From contig NZ_JACYTQ010000004.1 of NCBI RefSeq assembly GCF_014841125.1, forward strand, positions 388,055-452,054: 64,000 nt of DNA, given 5' to 3'. Both the position numbers and the translations under genes were made by a program. The notes under the pieces are model-generated. The model had not been told where the DNA came from. It worked only from the letters and a program-made list of their open reading frames with translations, and searched no databases. This DNA comes from Echinicola arenosa (GTDB lineage: Bacteria > Bacteroidota > Bacteroidia > Cytophagales > Cyclobacteriaceae). Shown in pieces: positions 42,210 to 51,540 of this stretch (the first letter of the stretch is position 1; every line of letters begins with the position of its first letter).

Positions 42210-43886
42210 ATGAAGAAGCTTTTAATGCTAGCACTATTGGGTGTTTTTGTCTCTGGGGCTTTAATGGCTCAAAGTGCGTATATCACTTTTAATCGGGATT
42301 ATTACCATTTATTGGATAGGTATGAGGTATTGAAAGGCGATTTTAATCCGTATTTTCACTCAGGGATTAAGCCATATAGAAGAGATGATGTAGCGCCTTT
42401 TTTTAACTCACTAAACAGCGATGGATTAAATAGAGTTGATCAATTTAACTTGCAATACCTCAAAAATGATAATTGGGAGTTTGTGGATGGGGAAACCGAT
42501 AAATCAAAAAATCCTTTGTGGAACACTATATATAACAAGCCTTCGGATTTTTATTATCATCGGGATGATGTATTTGACGTTCATGTTAACCCTGTTATTT
42601 ACTTTCGGGGAGGATCTGATTCCAATCAAGATGAGATGAATTTTAGGAATACACGGGGGGTTGTGCTCAGGGGAAGTATAGATAGAAAGGTCGGCTTTTA
42701 TACTTATTTTACTTCCAATGAAGTGATCTTTCCTTCTTGGACCAGTGATTATGTCCAGCACAATGGAGCAGTACCGGGAGAAGGGTTTTGGAAGCCATAT
42801 GGAGATAATGGTTACAGTTATTTTTCTGCAAGAGGATATGTAACAGCGCAGGTGAGCAAACATATTTCTGCACAGATGGGACACGATAAGAATTTTGTAG
42901 GAGAAGGTTATCGATCTATGATATTGTCCGACTTTTCAAATGCCTATATGTTTTTTAAGCTGAATACAAGGGTGTGGAAACTTCAGTATACCAATTTATG
43001 GGCTCAGATGAATGCTGACGTGTTTTTAAATGGTAACGGACGACCAACGGACGGTAGGTATCCTAAAAAGTGGTTTTCGATGCATCGTTTAGGGATGAAT
43101 CTTGGAAAGCGCTTTAATCTTGGTGTGTTTGAGTCTGTGATGGCCAATCAAGCTGACTGGTCCTATTACAATCCTGTGATATTTTTCAGATGGGTAGAGC
43201 ACCAGTTGGGTACTCCGGATCAGGTGATGGTGGGGACGGATTTTAAGTGGAACTTTGCCAAATCCATGCAGCTATATGGGCAGTTTGCCTTAGATGAGTT
43301 TGTGTTTGGAGAGTTTTTTGGCATTGATGGGAAAAACTCAAGTAGAAACAAGCATGGCCTGCAAGTAGGTTATAAGTACATTGAGGTGTTCAATATTCCT
43401 CATTTGGATTTACAACTGGAGTATAACCAAGCCCGTCCCTATACTTATCAAGAAAAGCAAGAATATCAAGCTTACACCAATTACAGGACGCCTCTTACCA
43501 ACCCAAGGGGAGCTAACTTCCGTGAAATGATTAGTATAGTAAGGTATCAGCCTCTTCCAAAACTTTCTCTTAACTTTACAGGAGTTTACCATTACTATGG
43601 AGCTGATCCTGATGAAGAAACCAATATGGGAGGTGATTTGTTGAAAAACAGATTGCAAGGGACAGATGGTTTGGGACTTTATGGGCATACCATAGGTCAA
43701 GGTGTGGAGAACAAGGTGATGGTGGGGAGTTTGACTGCATCATATATGCTTAGACATAATTTATTCTTGGATTTAGGGCACAGCTATCGGCGAAGAACTG
43801 CCCAAGATTTAGACAGTCCAGAGGTAACCAACTATTCGCAAATGTCCCTAAGGGTGAATATCGGAAGGGAAGACTACAATTATTAA
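42210..43886 (+). CDS. capsule-assembly Wzi/RemB-like outer-membrane protein
   Basis: A 558-residue exported protein (signal cleaved near LMA-QS, residue 21). The mature part is an aromatic, strand-rich barrel: DDVFDVHVNPVIYFRGG, GFYTYFTSNEVIFPSW, and the Wzi-like motif GHDKNFVGEGYRSMILSDFSNAYMFFKLNTRVWKLQYTN. Long sections align by eye with RemB of Flavobacterium, a surface protein of the gliding machinery, and with the Wzi family that anchors capsule. The closing strand is SLRVNIG. The MsbA-type exporter gene starts 33 nt downstream and may be co-transcribed. Confidence 0.75.
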   Translation: MKKLLMLALLGVFVSGALMAQSAYITFNRDYYHLLDRYEVLKGDFNPYFHSGIKPYRRDDVAPFFNSLNSDGLNRVDQFNLQYLKNDNWEFVDGETDKSKNPLWNTIYNKPSDFYYHRDDVFDVHVNPVIYFRGGSDSNQDEMNFRNTRGVVLRGSIDRKVGFYTYFTSNEVIFPSWTSDYVQHNGAVPGEGFWKPYGDNGYSYFSARGYVTAQVSKHISAQMGHDKNFVGEGYRSMILSDFSNAYMFFKLNTRVWKLQYTNLWAQMNADVFLNGNGRPTDGRYPKKWFSMHRLGMNLGKRFNLGVFESVMANQADWSYYNPVIFFRWVEHQLGTPDQVMVGTDFKWNFAKSMQLYGQFALDEFVFGEFFGIDGKNSSRNKHGLQVGYKYIEVFNIPHLDLQLEYNQARPYTYQEKQEYQAYTNYRTPLTNPRGANFREMISIVRYQPLPKLSLNFTGVYHYYGADPDEETNMGGDLLKNRLQGTDGLGLYGHTIGQGVENKVMVGSLTASYMLRHNLFLDLGHSYRRRTAQDLDSPEVTNYSQMSLRVNIGREDYNY

Positions 43887-43919
43887 TCTTAAAATTTACC
43901 TGGTTACAGACCAAATCTG

Positions 43920-45752
43920 ATGAAGACTTATCTCAGAATTTTGGCATATGCACGCCCTTTTAGGAGGTACTTGCCTTTCTATGTCGTTTATGCCCTTTTG
44001 GCCATTATTTTCGGCTTGTTGAACTTCACTTTATTGAAACCGCTGTTTGATGTGATCTTTGAGCAAGTGGAACCGGAGGCTTTACAGCGTTTTGCTGAGA
44101 AGCCCGAATTTGCTTTTACAATTGAATATTTTATGCACCTATTCAATTACTATTTCATTCATGTATCTGAGGTTTATGGGAAGTTCGGGACTTTGGTCTA
44201 TGTCTGTATCATAATAGTGGTTTCAGTATTTTTGGCCAACCTATTTACCTATTTGTCCGGTGTGGTCTTGGCCAAAGTAAGGGCGGATGTGATCAAAGGC
44301 ATGCGAATGCATATTTTTGATCAAGTCAGTGGGATGCATATCGGTTATTTTTCCAATGAGCGAAAGGGCGATTTGATGTCTAAGATGACCAACGACGTGC
44401 AGGAAGTGGAAAACAGTGTGGTGCAGTCTCTAAGGGTAGTGTTTAGGGAGCCGGTAACCATCATTCTATATTTTGGGGCATTGTTTTTCATGTCGGTAAA
44501 ACTCACCCTTTTTACTATCCTAATCATTCCTATATCAGGTGCGATAATAGGAGGCATTACCAAACGATTAAAGAAGAAGGCCATTCAGAGTCAAGAGTCT
44601 TTAGGAAGAATCGTCAATATTCTCGATGAAACTATTGGTGGGATGCGTGTTATCAAAGCCTTTGGTGCCAGGGGCTATGTGTACAGTAAGTTCGATGAAG
44701 AAACCGATCAATACTCCAATATCAATGTGTCCATGGCCAAAAGGAATGAGTTGGCTTCTCCTATTTCCCAGTTTTTAGGGGTCTTTGTGGTTGCAGGAAT
44801 ACTTTTGTATGGTGGCAGTCTGGTTTTGAACAATGCTTCAGACTTAAGTGCGAGTGAGTTTTTGGCCTATATTATTCTCTTTACACAAGTACTGAATCCG
44901 GCAAAGGAAATCTCTAGGGCCATGAGTACCATCCAAAGAGGACTTGCCTCTGCGGAAAGAATCTTCAAGGTAATCGACACAACACCTGAAATTCGGGAGG
45001 TAGCTTCTCCAAAGCACCTCAATAGTTTCGAGAATAGCATTGAATTTGATCATGTGTCATTTGGATATGATCAGGAAATGGTCCTTAAAGACATTGATTT
45101 TATTTTGGAGAAAGGCAAGACAATTGCATTAGTTGGACCTTCGGGGGGAGGGAAATCCACTATAGCAGATCTGGTGCCCAGGTTTTATGATGCCATGAAA
45201 GGGGCTGTCAAAGTAGACGGAGTAAATATAAAAGAGTTGAGAATAGAAGATTTAAGAAGCCAAATTGGGATAGTGACCCAAGAGTCCATTCTTTTCAATG
45301 ATACTGTTTTCAACAATATTGCTTTTGGTTTGGAAGAAGTTTCTAAGGAAGCAGTGGTGGAGGCGGCAAAGATCGCTAATGCACACGAATTTATTGAGCG
45401 CTTGGAGAATGGTTATCAGACTAATATTGGAGAAAGGGGAAGCAAGCTTTCTGGAGGTCAAAGACAAAGGCTGAGCATTGCCCGGGCTGTGCTTAAAAAT
45501 CCACCCATTTTGATCTTGGATGAAGCAACATCTGCATTGGATTCGGAATCTGAGCGCTTGGTTCAGGAGGCTTTGACCAATTTGATGAGCAACCGAACCA
45601 CTCTGGTGATTGCACATCGCTTGAGTACGATTCAGCACGCGGACGAAATATTGGTGATCCAACAGGGTGAAATTGTAGAAAGAGGTACTCATGAGTCATT
45701 AATTAGTCAAGAAGGATTGTATAAGAAACTTTCCTCAATGCAGTCAGTTTAG
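43920..45752 (+). CDS. MsbA-type ABC exporter (permease-ATPase fusion)
   Basis: A 610-residue half-transporter. A six-helix ABC_membrane domain (about 15-330) is followed by an ATPase: Walker A GPSGGGKST near 405, Q-loop TQESILF, signature LSGGQRQR near 507, Walker B ILILDEATSALD near 530 and the switch His in VIAHRLSTIQ. It carries an insertion in the first periplasmic loop (FEQVEPEALQRFAEKPEFAFTIEYFMHLFNYYF) seen in the Bacteroidota MsbA-like group. Lipid or lipid A flipping is the likely job. It forms a unit with the small membrane protein at 45785. Confidence 0.88.
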   Translation: MKTYLRILAYARPFRRYLPFYVVYALLAIIFGLLNFTLLKPLFDVIFEQVEPEALQRFAEKPEFAFTIEYFMHLFNYYFIHVSEVYGKFGTLVYVCIIIVVSVFLANLFTYLSGVVLAKVRADVIKGMRMHIFDQVSGMHIGYFSNERKGDLMSKMTNDVQEVENSVVQSLRVVFREPVTIILYFGALFFMSVKLTLFTILIIPISGAIIGGITKRLKKKAIQSQESLGRIVNILDETIGGMRVIKAFGARGYVYSKFDEETDQYSNINVSMAKRNELASPISQFLGVFVVAGILLYGGSLVLNNASDLSASEFLAYIILFTQVLNPAKEISRAMSTIQRGLASAERIFKVIDTTPEIREVASPKHLNSFENSIEFDHVSFGYDQEMVLKDIDFILEKGKTIALVGPSGGGKSTIADLVPRFYDAMKGAVKVDGVNIKELRIEDLRSQIGIVTQESILFNDTVFNNIAFGLEEVSKEAVVEAAKIANAHEFIERLENGYQTNIGERGSKLSGGQRQRLSIARAVLKNPPILILDEATSALDSESERLVQEALTNLMSNRTTLVIAHRLSTIQHADEILVIQQGEIVERGTHESLISQEGLYKKLSSMQSV

Positions 45753-45784
45753 TATATTAGGTAAGGAATCTTAACTTTACACAT

Positions 45785-46150
45785 ATGAAAAAAGTAACAA
45801 GTATATTTCAGCTTTTAGTGGCACTGTTTTTTGCCATAGCGCTGGTGTTTTTTCTGGCGTTTGACAGCGTAAAGAATGGCTTTGGGATAGAGGAGTTGAC
45901 AGCTGGTAAAGTGGTGGTTTGGCTGACGGTAGGCTTTTTACTGTTTTTAGTAACCTGGATGTTTCAGAGCATGTATGCCAATAGTCTTGTTAAAAAAATC
46001 AAAAAAATGGAGACAGAAAGCAATGGTTTGAAGGCCAAGCTATATGATTTGGAGCAAGGTGGGAAAATAGCCAAGCCTAAGGTGTTAGCGCCTGATTCTG
46101 AGGAAGAAAAAGATAGTTCAGCCATCAAGCCCAGACAAAACATCAAATAG
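45785..46150 (+). CDS. small two-helix membrane protein, coiled-coil tail
   Basis: 121 residues: helix 1 (about 8-28, LLVALFFAIALVFFLAF), helix 2 (about 42-62), then a basic, coiled-coil-like segment (NSLVKKIKKMETESNGLKAKLYDLEQ) and a charged tail. The shape recalls LapA-type small membrane proteins, but no family match is certain. It starts 32 nt after the ABC exporter gene. TAACTTTA just upstream is one base from a -7 box. Confidence 0.6.
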   Translation: MKKVTSIFQLLVALFFAIALVFFLAFDSVKNGFGIEELTAGKVVVWLTVGFLLFLVTWMFQSMYANSLVKKIKKMETESNGLKAKLYDLEQGGKIAKPKVLAPDSEEEKDSSAIKPRQNIK

Positions 46151-46188
46151 TCGGTAGTATTCAGGACTGGTTTAAAATTAGTATATTG

Positions 46189-46218
46189 GGAAATCTCGAC
46201 CGGAGATTTCCTTTTTTT
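46189..46218 (+). terminator. intrinsic terminator before comM
   Basis: A 9-bp stem GGAAATCTC/GAGATTTCC, 5-nt loop, then seven T residues; 38 nt past the small membrane-protein gene and 24 nt before comM. Confidence 0.85.
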
Positions 46219-46241
46219 ATGATAACAGATTTGAGATCAAA

Positions 46242-47780
46242 ATGGTAGCAAAGACTTTTGGAAGTACGGTGTCCGGTGTGGATGCCATACTAATTACGAT
46301 TGAGGTGAATGTGGGGCAGGGCACGAGTTTTTATATGGTGGGACTGCCAGACAGTGCTGTCAAAGAAAGCCAGCAAAGGGTAGAATCAGCGCTAAAATAT
46401 TTTGGATACCGAATGCCACGTCAAAAGGTGGTTATCAATCTTGCGCCAGCAGATATTCGTAAGGAAGGTTCTGCTTATGATTTACCCATTGCTATGGGGA
46501 TATTAAAAGCATCAGAACAAGTAGCTTTTCCTGAATTGGAGCAATATGTCATTATGGGGGAGCTATCATTGGATGGGAATTTGAGGCCCATTAAGGGAGT
46601 ATTGCCCATTGCTATTGAGGCTCGGAAAAGAGGGTTTAAGGGAATTGTATTGCCTAAAGTTAATGCTGCTGAGGCATCAATTGTGAATAATCTGGATGTA
46701 ATAGGGGTGGAGACTTTGGAAGAGGCGATCGGTTTTCTGGATGGTGAAATTGATATCGAGCCTTTAGTGACCGATACCAGGGATATTTTTTACAGTTCCT
46801 TGGAAGGCTATGCCTTTGATTTTGCAGATGTCCAAGGGCAGGAGAATATCAAAAGAGCCATGGAGATAGCAGCTGCTGGAGGACATAATGTCATTATGAT
46901 TGGGCCTCCAGGTGCAGGGAAGACCATGTTGGCAAAGAGGCTTCCTTCGATATTGCCTCCATTGACTTTACAGGAAGCGCTTGAAACTACCAAGATTCAT
47001 TCTGTGGCGGGGAAATTGGGAAGTGAGGCATCATTGATAGCCCAAAGACCTTTTAGGTCCCCACATCATACCATCAGTGATGTCGCGTTGGTGGGTGGTG
47101 GTGGTAATCCCCAGCCAGGAGAAATTTCATTGTCTCACAATGGCGTTTTGTTTTTGGATGAGTTGCCTGAGTTTAAGAGGACAGTTTTGGAGGTGATGCG
47201 TCAGCCTTTGGAAGAAAGAAGGGTGACGATCAGTCGAGCACGTGTTTCTGTGGATTATCCTGCAAATTTTATGTTGATTGCCAGTATGAATCCCTGCCCA
47301 TGTGGGTATTACAATCACCCTGAGAAAGAATGTGTCTGTGGTCCGGGTGTCGTTCAGCGCTATTTGAATAAAGTAAGTGGTCCTTTGCTGGACCGAATAG
47401 ACTTGCATGTGGAAGTGACACCGGTGAAATTTGATGAGATGACCTCTTCTAGAAAGTCAGAAAGTAGTGAGGCCATTAGGGAAAGAGTGGTGATAGGTAG
47501 AAACCGCCAAGTTGATCGATTTAAAGATTACAAGGATATTTATTGCAATGCCATGATGCCATCGCATATGGTCAAGGATGTCTGTCAGATCAATGAAGGT
47601 GGCAAGGTCTTATTGAAAACGGCTATGGAGCGACTTGGTCTATCAGCTCGAGCTTATGATAGAATTCTAAAAGTGGCGCGCACAATTGCAGACTTGGCGG
47701 ATGCTGATGAGATTCGAGTGGAACATTTGGCGGAGGCGATTCAATATAGAAGCTTGGATAGAGAAGGTTGGGCAGGTTGA
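46242..47780 (+). CDS. comM: YifB/ComM-family Mg-chelatase-like AAA+ ATPase
   Basis: A 512-residue protein of normal length. The N-terminal Lon-like domain (VVAKTFGSTVSGVDAILITIEVNVGQGTSFYMVGLPD, with KVVINLAPADIRKEGSAYDLPIAMGIL) is followed by the AAA+ core: Walker A MIGPPGAGKTMLAKRLPSIL near 225, Walker B GVLFLDELPEF, and a zinc-like Cys cluster NPCPCGYYNHPEKECVC. The C-terminal helical domain is present. ComM is a hexameric helicase that promotes branch migration during integration of transforming DNA. It is monocistronic. Confidence 0.92.
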   Translation: MVAKTFGSTVSGVDAILITIEVNVGQGTSFYMVGLPDSAVKESQQRVESALKYFGYRMPRQKVVINLAPADIRKEGSAYDLPIAMGILKASEQVAFPELEQYVIMGELSLDGNLRPIKGVLPIAIEARKRGFKGIVLPKVNAAEASIVNNLDVIGVETLEEAIGFLDGEIDIEPLVTDTRDIFYSSLEGYAFDFADVQGQENIKRAMEIAAAGGHNVIMIGPPGAGKTMLAKRLPSILPPLTLQEALETTKIHSVAGKLGSEASLIAQRPFRSPHHTISDVALVGGGGNPQPGEISLSHNGVLFLDELPEFKRTVLEVMRQPLEERRVTISRARVSVDYPANFMLIASMNPCPCGYYNHPEKECVCGPGVVQRYLNKVSGPLLDRIDLHVEVTPVKFDEMTSSRKSESSEAIRERVVIGRNRQVDRFKDYKDIYCNAMMPSHMVKDVCQINEGGKVLLKTAMERLGLSARAYDRILKVARTIADLADADEIRVEHLAEAIQYRSLDREGWAG

Positions 47781-47922
47781 TAGTCAGTAAGATGAGGAGA
47801 TTAAAAATATAATTATTGCTGCATTAATTTTAAGTGTCAATAATACATATTAAAATTTTTAATTTGAATAATTATATTGAATTATTTTTATGAAATTAAT
47901 TGTACTTTATTTAGCGGCAAGT

Positions 47923-48073
47923 TTTGTGTTTAGAAAAAGTTATGTGTTAATTTGCAACAAAAGTTGTGATCACCCAAAGAATAAAACAATCCAACTTGTA
48001 CAACACACTTTTTTTAGATTAGTAAAAGTCAGTTAAATCATTAGGCCATTCGCAGAGGCGAATGGCCTTTTGT
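47923..48073 (+). ncRNA. candidate small RNA with own promoter and terminator
   Basis: In the 305-bp gap between comM and the convergent PLP-enzyme gene, TTTG (47923-47926) is followed at 20 nt by TTAATTTG (47947-47954), one base off the TAnnTTTG box. About 110 nt later comes a strong plus-strand terminator (48043-48071). The predicted transcript (about 47961-48073) folds into a first stem, ACAA-GTTG with CAACTTGT (2-nt bulge), followed by a T-run, and then the terminator hairpin. No coding frame with a known match covers it. The evidence is architecture only. Confidence 0.35.
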
Positions 48074-48075
48074 AT
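48043..48075 (+). terminator. strong hairpin terminator in the comM / PLP-enzyme gap
   Basis: A perfect 11-bp stem AGGCCATTCGC/GCGAATGGCCT, 4-nt loop, followed on the plus strand by TTTGTATTTT. On the minus strand the PLP-enzyme stop is only 11 nt before it, so it may serve that gene too, although the T-run favours the plus direction. Confidence 0.8.
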
Positions 48076-48085
48076 TTTAATCGTT

Positions 48086-49195
48086 TTAGCTTACTTTATC
48101 AAGGGCACTTTCCATGTCTTCTAATAAATCATCAAGGTGTTCCAATCCTACTGATACACGGATAAGGTTTTGTGGGGTTTTGGTGTCAGGCCCTTCTACA
48201 GCAGCTCTTCTTTCCAGTAAACTTTCTACTCCACCCAGGCTTGTTGCGTTGTTGAAGTATTTAAGATTTGATATCACTTTATCGGCATCATCTGGGCCTC
48301 CTTTTACCAAAAAAGAAAGGATTCCTCCAAAACCGCTCATTTGACTTGACGCAACTTCATGCCCAGGGTGGTGGGTAAGGCCAGGATAGAATACCCTTTC
48401 CACCTGTTTGTGCTGATCCAGAAAAGTAGCTAGCACACCAGCATGTTCAGCATGTCCTTTCATTCTATAAGCAAGGGTTTTGATACTTCGACAGAGCAAA
48501 TAGCAATCAAATGGAGAAGGCACAGCGCCCCCAGTTTTTTGAATATTGACAATTTGCTCCCAAAAGCTGTTGTTTTGTTTGGTGATCAAAGCACCTCCCA
48601 AGATGTCACTGTGCCCACCAAAGTATTTGGTAGAACTGTGCATGACGATATCAGCACCAAGTTTTAATGGGTTTTGGAAAACAGGTGTGGCAAAAGTATT
48701 GTCACAGACAGTAATCAAATCATTTTCCTTTGCAACAGTACAGAGGCTTTTGATATCACTTATTTTCAGAAGTGGATTGGAAGGTGTTTCGATCCACAGC
48801 AACTTGGTATTGGGTTGAAGGCACTTTTTGAGATTTTCAATATCGGTAAGGTCAGTAAACGTCAATTCGAGTTTGTCCTTGAAAACATCCACCAATAATT
48901 TTTTCAAGCCATGGTACATGTCTGCGGGAGCAATGATATGGCTTCCGAGAGGAAGGGCTTGGAAGACTGTCATTCCTGCAGCATTTCCAGAACTGAAAGC
49001 GGCAGCGGCTGTTCCCATCTCCATTTGTGTTAGCAGCTGCTCCAAAGCCATTCTATTGGGGTTATTTGCCCTGGTGTATATCAGGGATCCTTCTTGATGC
49101 CCAAAAGTTGTGGATAAAGTAATGGGTTGAATGACGGGCTTTTGGCTGTCTGTGATCAAGTTGCCACCATGGATGGCTAAAGTCTCAAATTTCAT
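48086..49195 (-). CDS. Cys/Met-metabolism PLP enzyme (trans-sulfuration family)
   Basis: A 369-residue pyridoxal-phosphate enzyme of the cystathionine gamma-synthase/beta- or gamma-lyase family. It contains YTRANNPNRMALEQ, SSGNAAGMTVFQAL (PLP phosphate contacts), WIETPSNPLLKISDI, CDNTFATPVFQNPL and the Schiff-base lysine in SSTKYFGGHSD (Lys190). The C-terminal domain has the usual LGGVESLLERR and IRVSVGLEHLDDLLEDM. By sequence alone synthase, lyase and homocysteine-forming members cannot be told apart. It is a single gene. Confidence 0.9.
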   Translation of the reverse strand: MKFETLAIHGGNLITDSQKPVIQPITLSTTFGHQEGSLIYTRANNPNRMALEQLLTQMEMGTAAAAFSSGNAAGMTVFQALPLGSHIIAPADMYHGLKKLLVDVFKDKLELTFTDLTDIENLKKCLQPNTKLLWIETPSNPLLKISDIKSLCTVAKENDLITVCDNTFATPVFQNPLKLGADIVMHSSTKYFGGHSDILGGALITKQNNSFWEQIVNIQKTGGAVPSPFDCYLLCRSIKTLAYRMKGHAEHAGVLATFLDQHKQVERVFYPGLTHHPGHEVASSQMSGFGGILSFLVKGGPDDADKVISNLKYFNNATSLGGVESLLERRAAVEGPDTKTPQNLIRVSVGLEHLDDLLEDMESALDKVS

Positions 49196-49384
49196 GTTTG
49201 GCTGTTTTGTATAAAATTAAAGAATTTGGGCCAGAATGATGCAAAGCCCCACTGAATTGGATAAACTAAATCGGAACGAATAAGTTCATCCCTAATTTTT
49301 AATAAATTGAAAGAAGGAAAAAAAGTATGTCCCATTCCAACCTTTATCTGTAAATGCACCTCTTTATATTGGAAACCAATAAAA

Positions 49385-49915
49385 ATGAAATCAATTTTTG
49401 AAAAGGATCTCATTGCTGCTTGTGTAAAACAAGACCGAAAAGCTCAATTTGAGTTATTTGAGCGATATAAGGTGGCGCTTTATTCTTCAGTATATAGGAT
49501 CTTGAATGATGAGGCAGAGGCCCATGATGCGCTTCAGGAGGCTTTTATAGAAATCTTTAAAAGCATAAGGAAGTTTAGAGGAGATGGAGCCTTGGGTGCA
49601 TGGATGAAAACCATAGCGGTGCGAAAAGCCATTTATATGGCTAAGAAGAAAATGTATTTCACACCTTTGGATCAAGTGGACGTCCAAGCAGGAAAAAGTG
49701 AATTGGATAGCTGGATCGATGGAGAGATGCTAGATCAAGCCATAAGGGAATTACCTGTTGGCTGTAGGAGTGTATTTCTACTGGTGGAGGTAGAAGGTTA
49801 TAAGCATGCGGAATGCGGAAAACTGCTTTCTATTTCAGAAAGTACTTCTAAATCACAGCTTTTTTATGCCAAGAAATTGTTGAAAGAAAGTTTGACCAAA
49901 CTCCTAAAGGCATGA
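49385..49915 (+). CDS. ECF-type RNA polymerase sigma factor
   Basis: The frame is open from 49307, but ATG 49385 (MKSIFEKDLIAACV) is the natural start, giving 176 residues. Region 2: YKVALYSSVYRILNDEAEAHDALQEAFIEIFKSIRKFRGDGALGAWMKTIAVRKAI; region 4: AIRELPVGCRSVFLLVEVEGYKHAECGKLLSISESTSKSQLFYAKKLL. It directs transcription of an envelope-type regulon that cannot be deduced here. The stop overlaps the next gene by ATGA (49912-49915), and that gene encodes a one-helix membrane protein, the usual anti-sigma arrangement. Confidence 0.9.
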   Translation: MKSIFEKDLIAACVKQDRKAQFELFERYKVALYSSVYRILNDEAEAHDALQEAFIEIFKSIRKFRGDGALGAWMKTIAVRKAIYMAKKKMYFTPLDQVDVQAGKSELDSWIDGEMLDQAIRELPVGCRSVFLLVEVEGYKHAECGKLLSISESTSKSQLFYAKKLLKESLTKLLKA

Positions 49916-50604
49916 AAGGAAAATATGATTTACCAGAGCATCTTCCCAATGACGAGCTTTGGAGAGACTTGGAACGGTCCAAGGCATTGGATAACCAGCT
50001 TGCCCGAGAGTTGAAAAATTTGCCTTTGTCAACACCTAAAGGCAACCTTTGGCTGGGTATTGAGGCAGAAATGGATCAGGAAAGTTCCAAAGGATATTAC
50101 TGGTGGAGTGCTGCTGCTATATTGCTATTGATGAGTTTTGGGTATTTGTTATGGGGGCTTTTAAGTAATGAAACTCCTGTAAATGAAAGGAATTATTTAC
50201 TAACAAACACCTACTCCAATTTAGACATAGTCATGTCACCACCTAAAAAGGAAGAGATAAAAGAGGAAATAGCAGTAAATGAAAAACCATTCATAAATCA
50301 ACACCAAGGTGATTGGCAGAAGGTGAAAGTAGAAGAAGAGTTAGCTTTAGAGGAAGTGGATGTTCCCGTATTGCTGCTTCCTGAGTTGGAACCATTGGTT
50401 CCTCAGATAGTCTCTATTTCTGAGCAAATGATTGCCAAGAATCAATCATTCCATGAAGTGGCCATTTCCTGGGGGCTGAATGACAAGATAAAAATAAGGA
50501 CCGCTTTTTCAGACAAAAATGAAGCATTACAAAATCAAGAAAAGCTCCAACAGGTAAGGAATCCCTCTGGAAAGCTTGTCTTGAAACTTTCCAAAACACC
50601 ATAA
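49912..50604 (+). CDS. probable anti-sigma factor, single-pass membrane protein
   Basis: 230 residues. A cytosolic N-terminal part (about 1-62: LPEHLPNDELWRDLERSKALDNQLARELKNLP) is followed by one transmembrane helix (about 64-84, WWSAAAILLLMSFGYLLWGLL) and a periplasmic acidic and proline-rich tail. Membrane anti-sigma factors have this layout and this position (4-nt overlap with the ECF sigma gene), but no zinc-binding HxxxCxxC motif is present, so it would be of the non-ZAS type. The gene at 50663 probably belongs to the same operon. Confidence 0.6.
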   Translation: MKGKYDLPEHLPNDELWRDLERSKALDNQLARELKNLPLSTPKGNLWLGIEAEMDQESSKGYYWWSAAAILLLMSFGYLLWGLLSNETPVNERNYLLTNTYSNLDIVMSPPKKEEIKEEIAVNEKPFINQHQGDWQKVKVEEELALEEVDVPVLLLPELEPLVPQIVSISEQMIAKNQSFHEVAISWGLNDKIKIRTAFSDKNEALQNQEKLQQVRNPSGKLVLKLSKTP

Positions 50605-50662
50605 AATTGACTCCATTGGTTTCCATCCTAAATAAGTCAATAATCTAAAAAATGATGAAATA

Positions 50663-51421
50663 ATGAAAACGACAGGTTTGATTGCCATGTTGCTAGGGAT
50701 CATTGTGTTCTCTGCCAAGGCGCAAGAAGTAGAAAATAAGCTTTCTCGAAACCAACAGGAATGGTTGGATAAAGGGTGGCCGGTGACCGACACTTTACAG
50801 TTTAGTCTGCCCAATGAAGGAAAGGTCTTGTTTTATTTTAACAATACAGAGTTTTCCGTAGAGCAGCTTAATTCTGAACTGGCACCACTAATGAAGAATG
50901 CGACCAAATTTCCTGAATTTGAGACCAAAGCTTTTCGTGTAGCGGATAACTTTTACCCTACAAGTCTGAATACCGTCAAGAACAGTATCGATAAGAAATA
51001 TACAAAGCACTTGGAAAGCATTGAGTTGGGGATTCCGGTGGGCTTGGATTTTATGGCCGGATACTTTACACCGGAAGTTGGGTTTAGGGCTCATTTAGGC
51101 TTGCCGGGGTATAGTTTGGGTGCTTCTATTACCAATACCGTGTATTTTCCGGAGAGAGAAGCGGGAGAAATACAGGTCAATAGCAACTGGTTTTTAAATG
51201 CTGAATTTTCATGGAACAAGGGACAACGGATTGTAAATAATGATCAGACTATACAATTGGGTATTCTATTGAATCAGGGCAGCTACAAGCTGTTCAAAGG
51301 AACCACTTTAAAGGCAGTCTATCGACACAGGGTCAACAATCACCTTTATATTCAGGCAGGTGTGGTCGGTACAGATGATTTAAAAACCTTTTACCCGACA
51401 GTTGGTGTGAGGTTTTGGTAA
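50663..51421 (+). CDS. exported protein with beta-barrel-like C-terminal part
   Basis: 252 residues with a signal cleaved near AKA-QE (residue 20). The first 110 mature residues are mixed (SRNQQEWLDKGWPVTDTLQFSLPNEGKVLF). The second half is strand-rich with short turns (VGLDFMAGYFTPEVGFRAHLG, WFLNAEFSWNKGQRI, IQLGILLNQGSYKLF) and ends TVGVRFW, a typical terminal aromatic strand of an outer-membrane barrel. It is unassigned. It lies 58 nt after the probable anti-sigma gene, so it may be a target or partner of that system. A terminator follows at 51488. Confidence 0.55.
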   Translation: MKTTGLIAMLLGIIVFSAKAQEVENKLSRNQQEWLDKGWPVTDTLQFSLPNEGKVLFYFNNTEFSVEQLNSELAPLMKNATKFPEFETKAFRVADNFYPTSLNTVKNSIDKKYTKHLESIELGIPVGLDFMAGYFTPEVGFRAHLGLPGYSLGASITNTVYFPEREAGEIQVNSNWFLNAEFSWNKGQRIVNNDQTIQLGILLNQGSYKLFKGTTLKAVYRHRVNNHLYIQAGVVGTDDLKTFYPTVGVRFW

Positions 51422-51487
51422 AGGGTGCTGCTGGAAATAATGAATCATCCAAATCCGTAATTGATCTAAAAGTAAACGATGAAAAGG

Positions 51488-51526
51488 GAATAAGAAAGGC
51501 CAAGCAATGCTCGGCCTTTCTTATTC
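51488..51526. terminator. bidirectional terminator
   Basis: A perfect 14-bp stem GAATAAGAAAGGCC/GGCCTTTCTTATTC with an 11-nt loop lies between the exported-protein gene (+) and the DUF4293 gene (-). Confidence 0.85.
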
Positions 51527-51540
51527 ATAATTGATTAATA

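Noticed and set aside
47890-48036. A 48-codon frame beginning MKLIVLYLAASF in the comM / PLP-enzyme gap.
   Set aside because: The N-terminus is hydrophobic, but the rest is low in features, and the predicted promoter lies inside the frame, which fits a non-coding transcript better.
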